The notes beneath the pieces were generated by a model. That model was not told where the DNA came from. It worked only from the letters and a program-made list of their open reading frames with translations, and did not search any database. A program made the position numbers and the translations under genes. From positions 1 to 6,227 of the forward strand of contig BNWJ01000081.1 in NCBI GenBank assembly GCA_025998735.1: a stretch of 6,227 nt of DNA, in the 5' to 3' direction. Source of the stretch: Alphaproteobacteria bacterium (GTDB taxonomy: Bacteria; Pseudomonadota; Alphaproteobacteria; UBA3830). Of the stretch, positions 6,227 through 6,227 are shown piece after piece. Position 1 is the first letter of the stretch, and each line of letters starts with the position of its first letter.

Positions 6227-6227
6227 A

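Noticed and set aside
1..6227. tRNA or rRNA genes
   Set aside because: I saw no T-arm consensus with matching acceptor stem and no rRNA-like blocks on either strand.

Overview
The window looks like accessory DNA from an alphaproteobacterial, probably intracellular (Rickettsiales- or Holosporales-like) genome. The evidence is an alphaproteobacterial-style BipA/TypA, an AmpG-like transporter of the kind that is often multi-copy in those endosymbionts, moderately AT-rich intergenic DNA, and a high density of broken mobile elements. No rRNA or tRNA is present to settle the taxonomy, so this is an inference from protein style.

Layout, left to right. Positions 2-247 hold the C-terminal third of an IS630-family transposase on the + strand, and the element ends at about 270. 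The next ~860 bases (about 284-1135) carry no credible protein gene. They hold RNA-like structured sequence readable on the minus strand: a segment resembling the 5' half of a group IIC intron (about 284-683), a 67-bp TA-flanked inverted-repeat element (713-779), and a second structured segment I cannot classify with certainty (782-1135).

Three intact genes follow, all on the minus strand. In transcription order they are bipA (5416-3599), an AmpG-like MFS transporter (3488-2142), and a secreted protein with a degenerate methyltransferase-like Rossmann pattern (2058-1165). bipA has a candidate promoter upstream and hairpins downstream. The secreted protein has its own near-consensus promoter and a strong Shine-Dalgarno sequence, so the three are probably not one simple operon. 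Nothing in the sequence ties the three proteins into one pathway: BipA acts on ribosomes, the AmpG-like protein is an inner-membrane carrier, and the third protein is exported.

Right of bipA, 5537-5584 is an inverted copy of the same IS630 terminus seen at 226-274. The three-gene block therefore lies between two inward-facing copies of one IS end. Beyond it (5585-6227) is a graveyard of small elements: a hairpin, two adjacent ~97-bp imperfect palindromes separated and flanked by three direct copies of CCTAAG, and an open minus-strand frame that runs off the window edge and may be a gene remnant.

The points most worth following are the exported methyltransferase-like protein (a possible host-directed effector), the tandem palindromes sharing CCTAAG, and the intron remnant cut by IS630.
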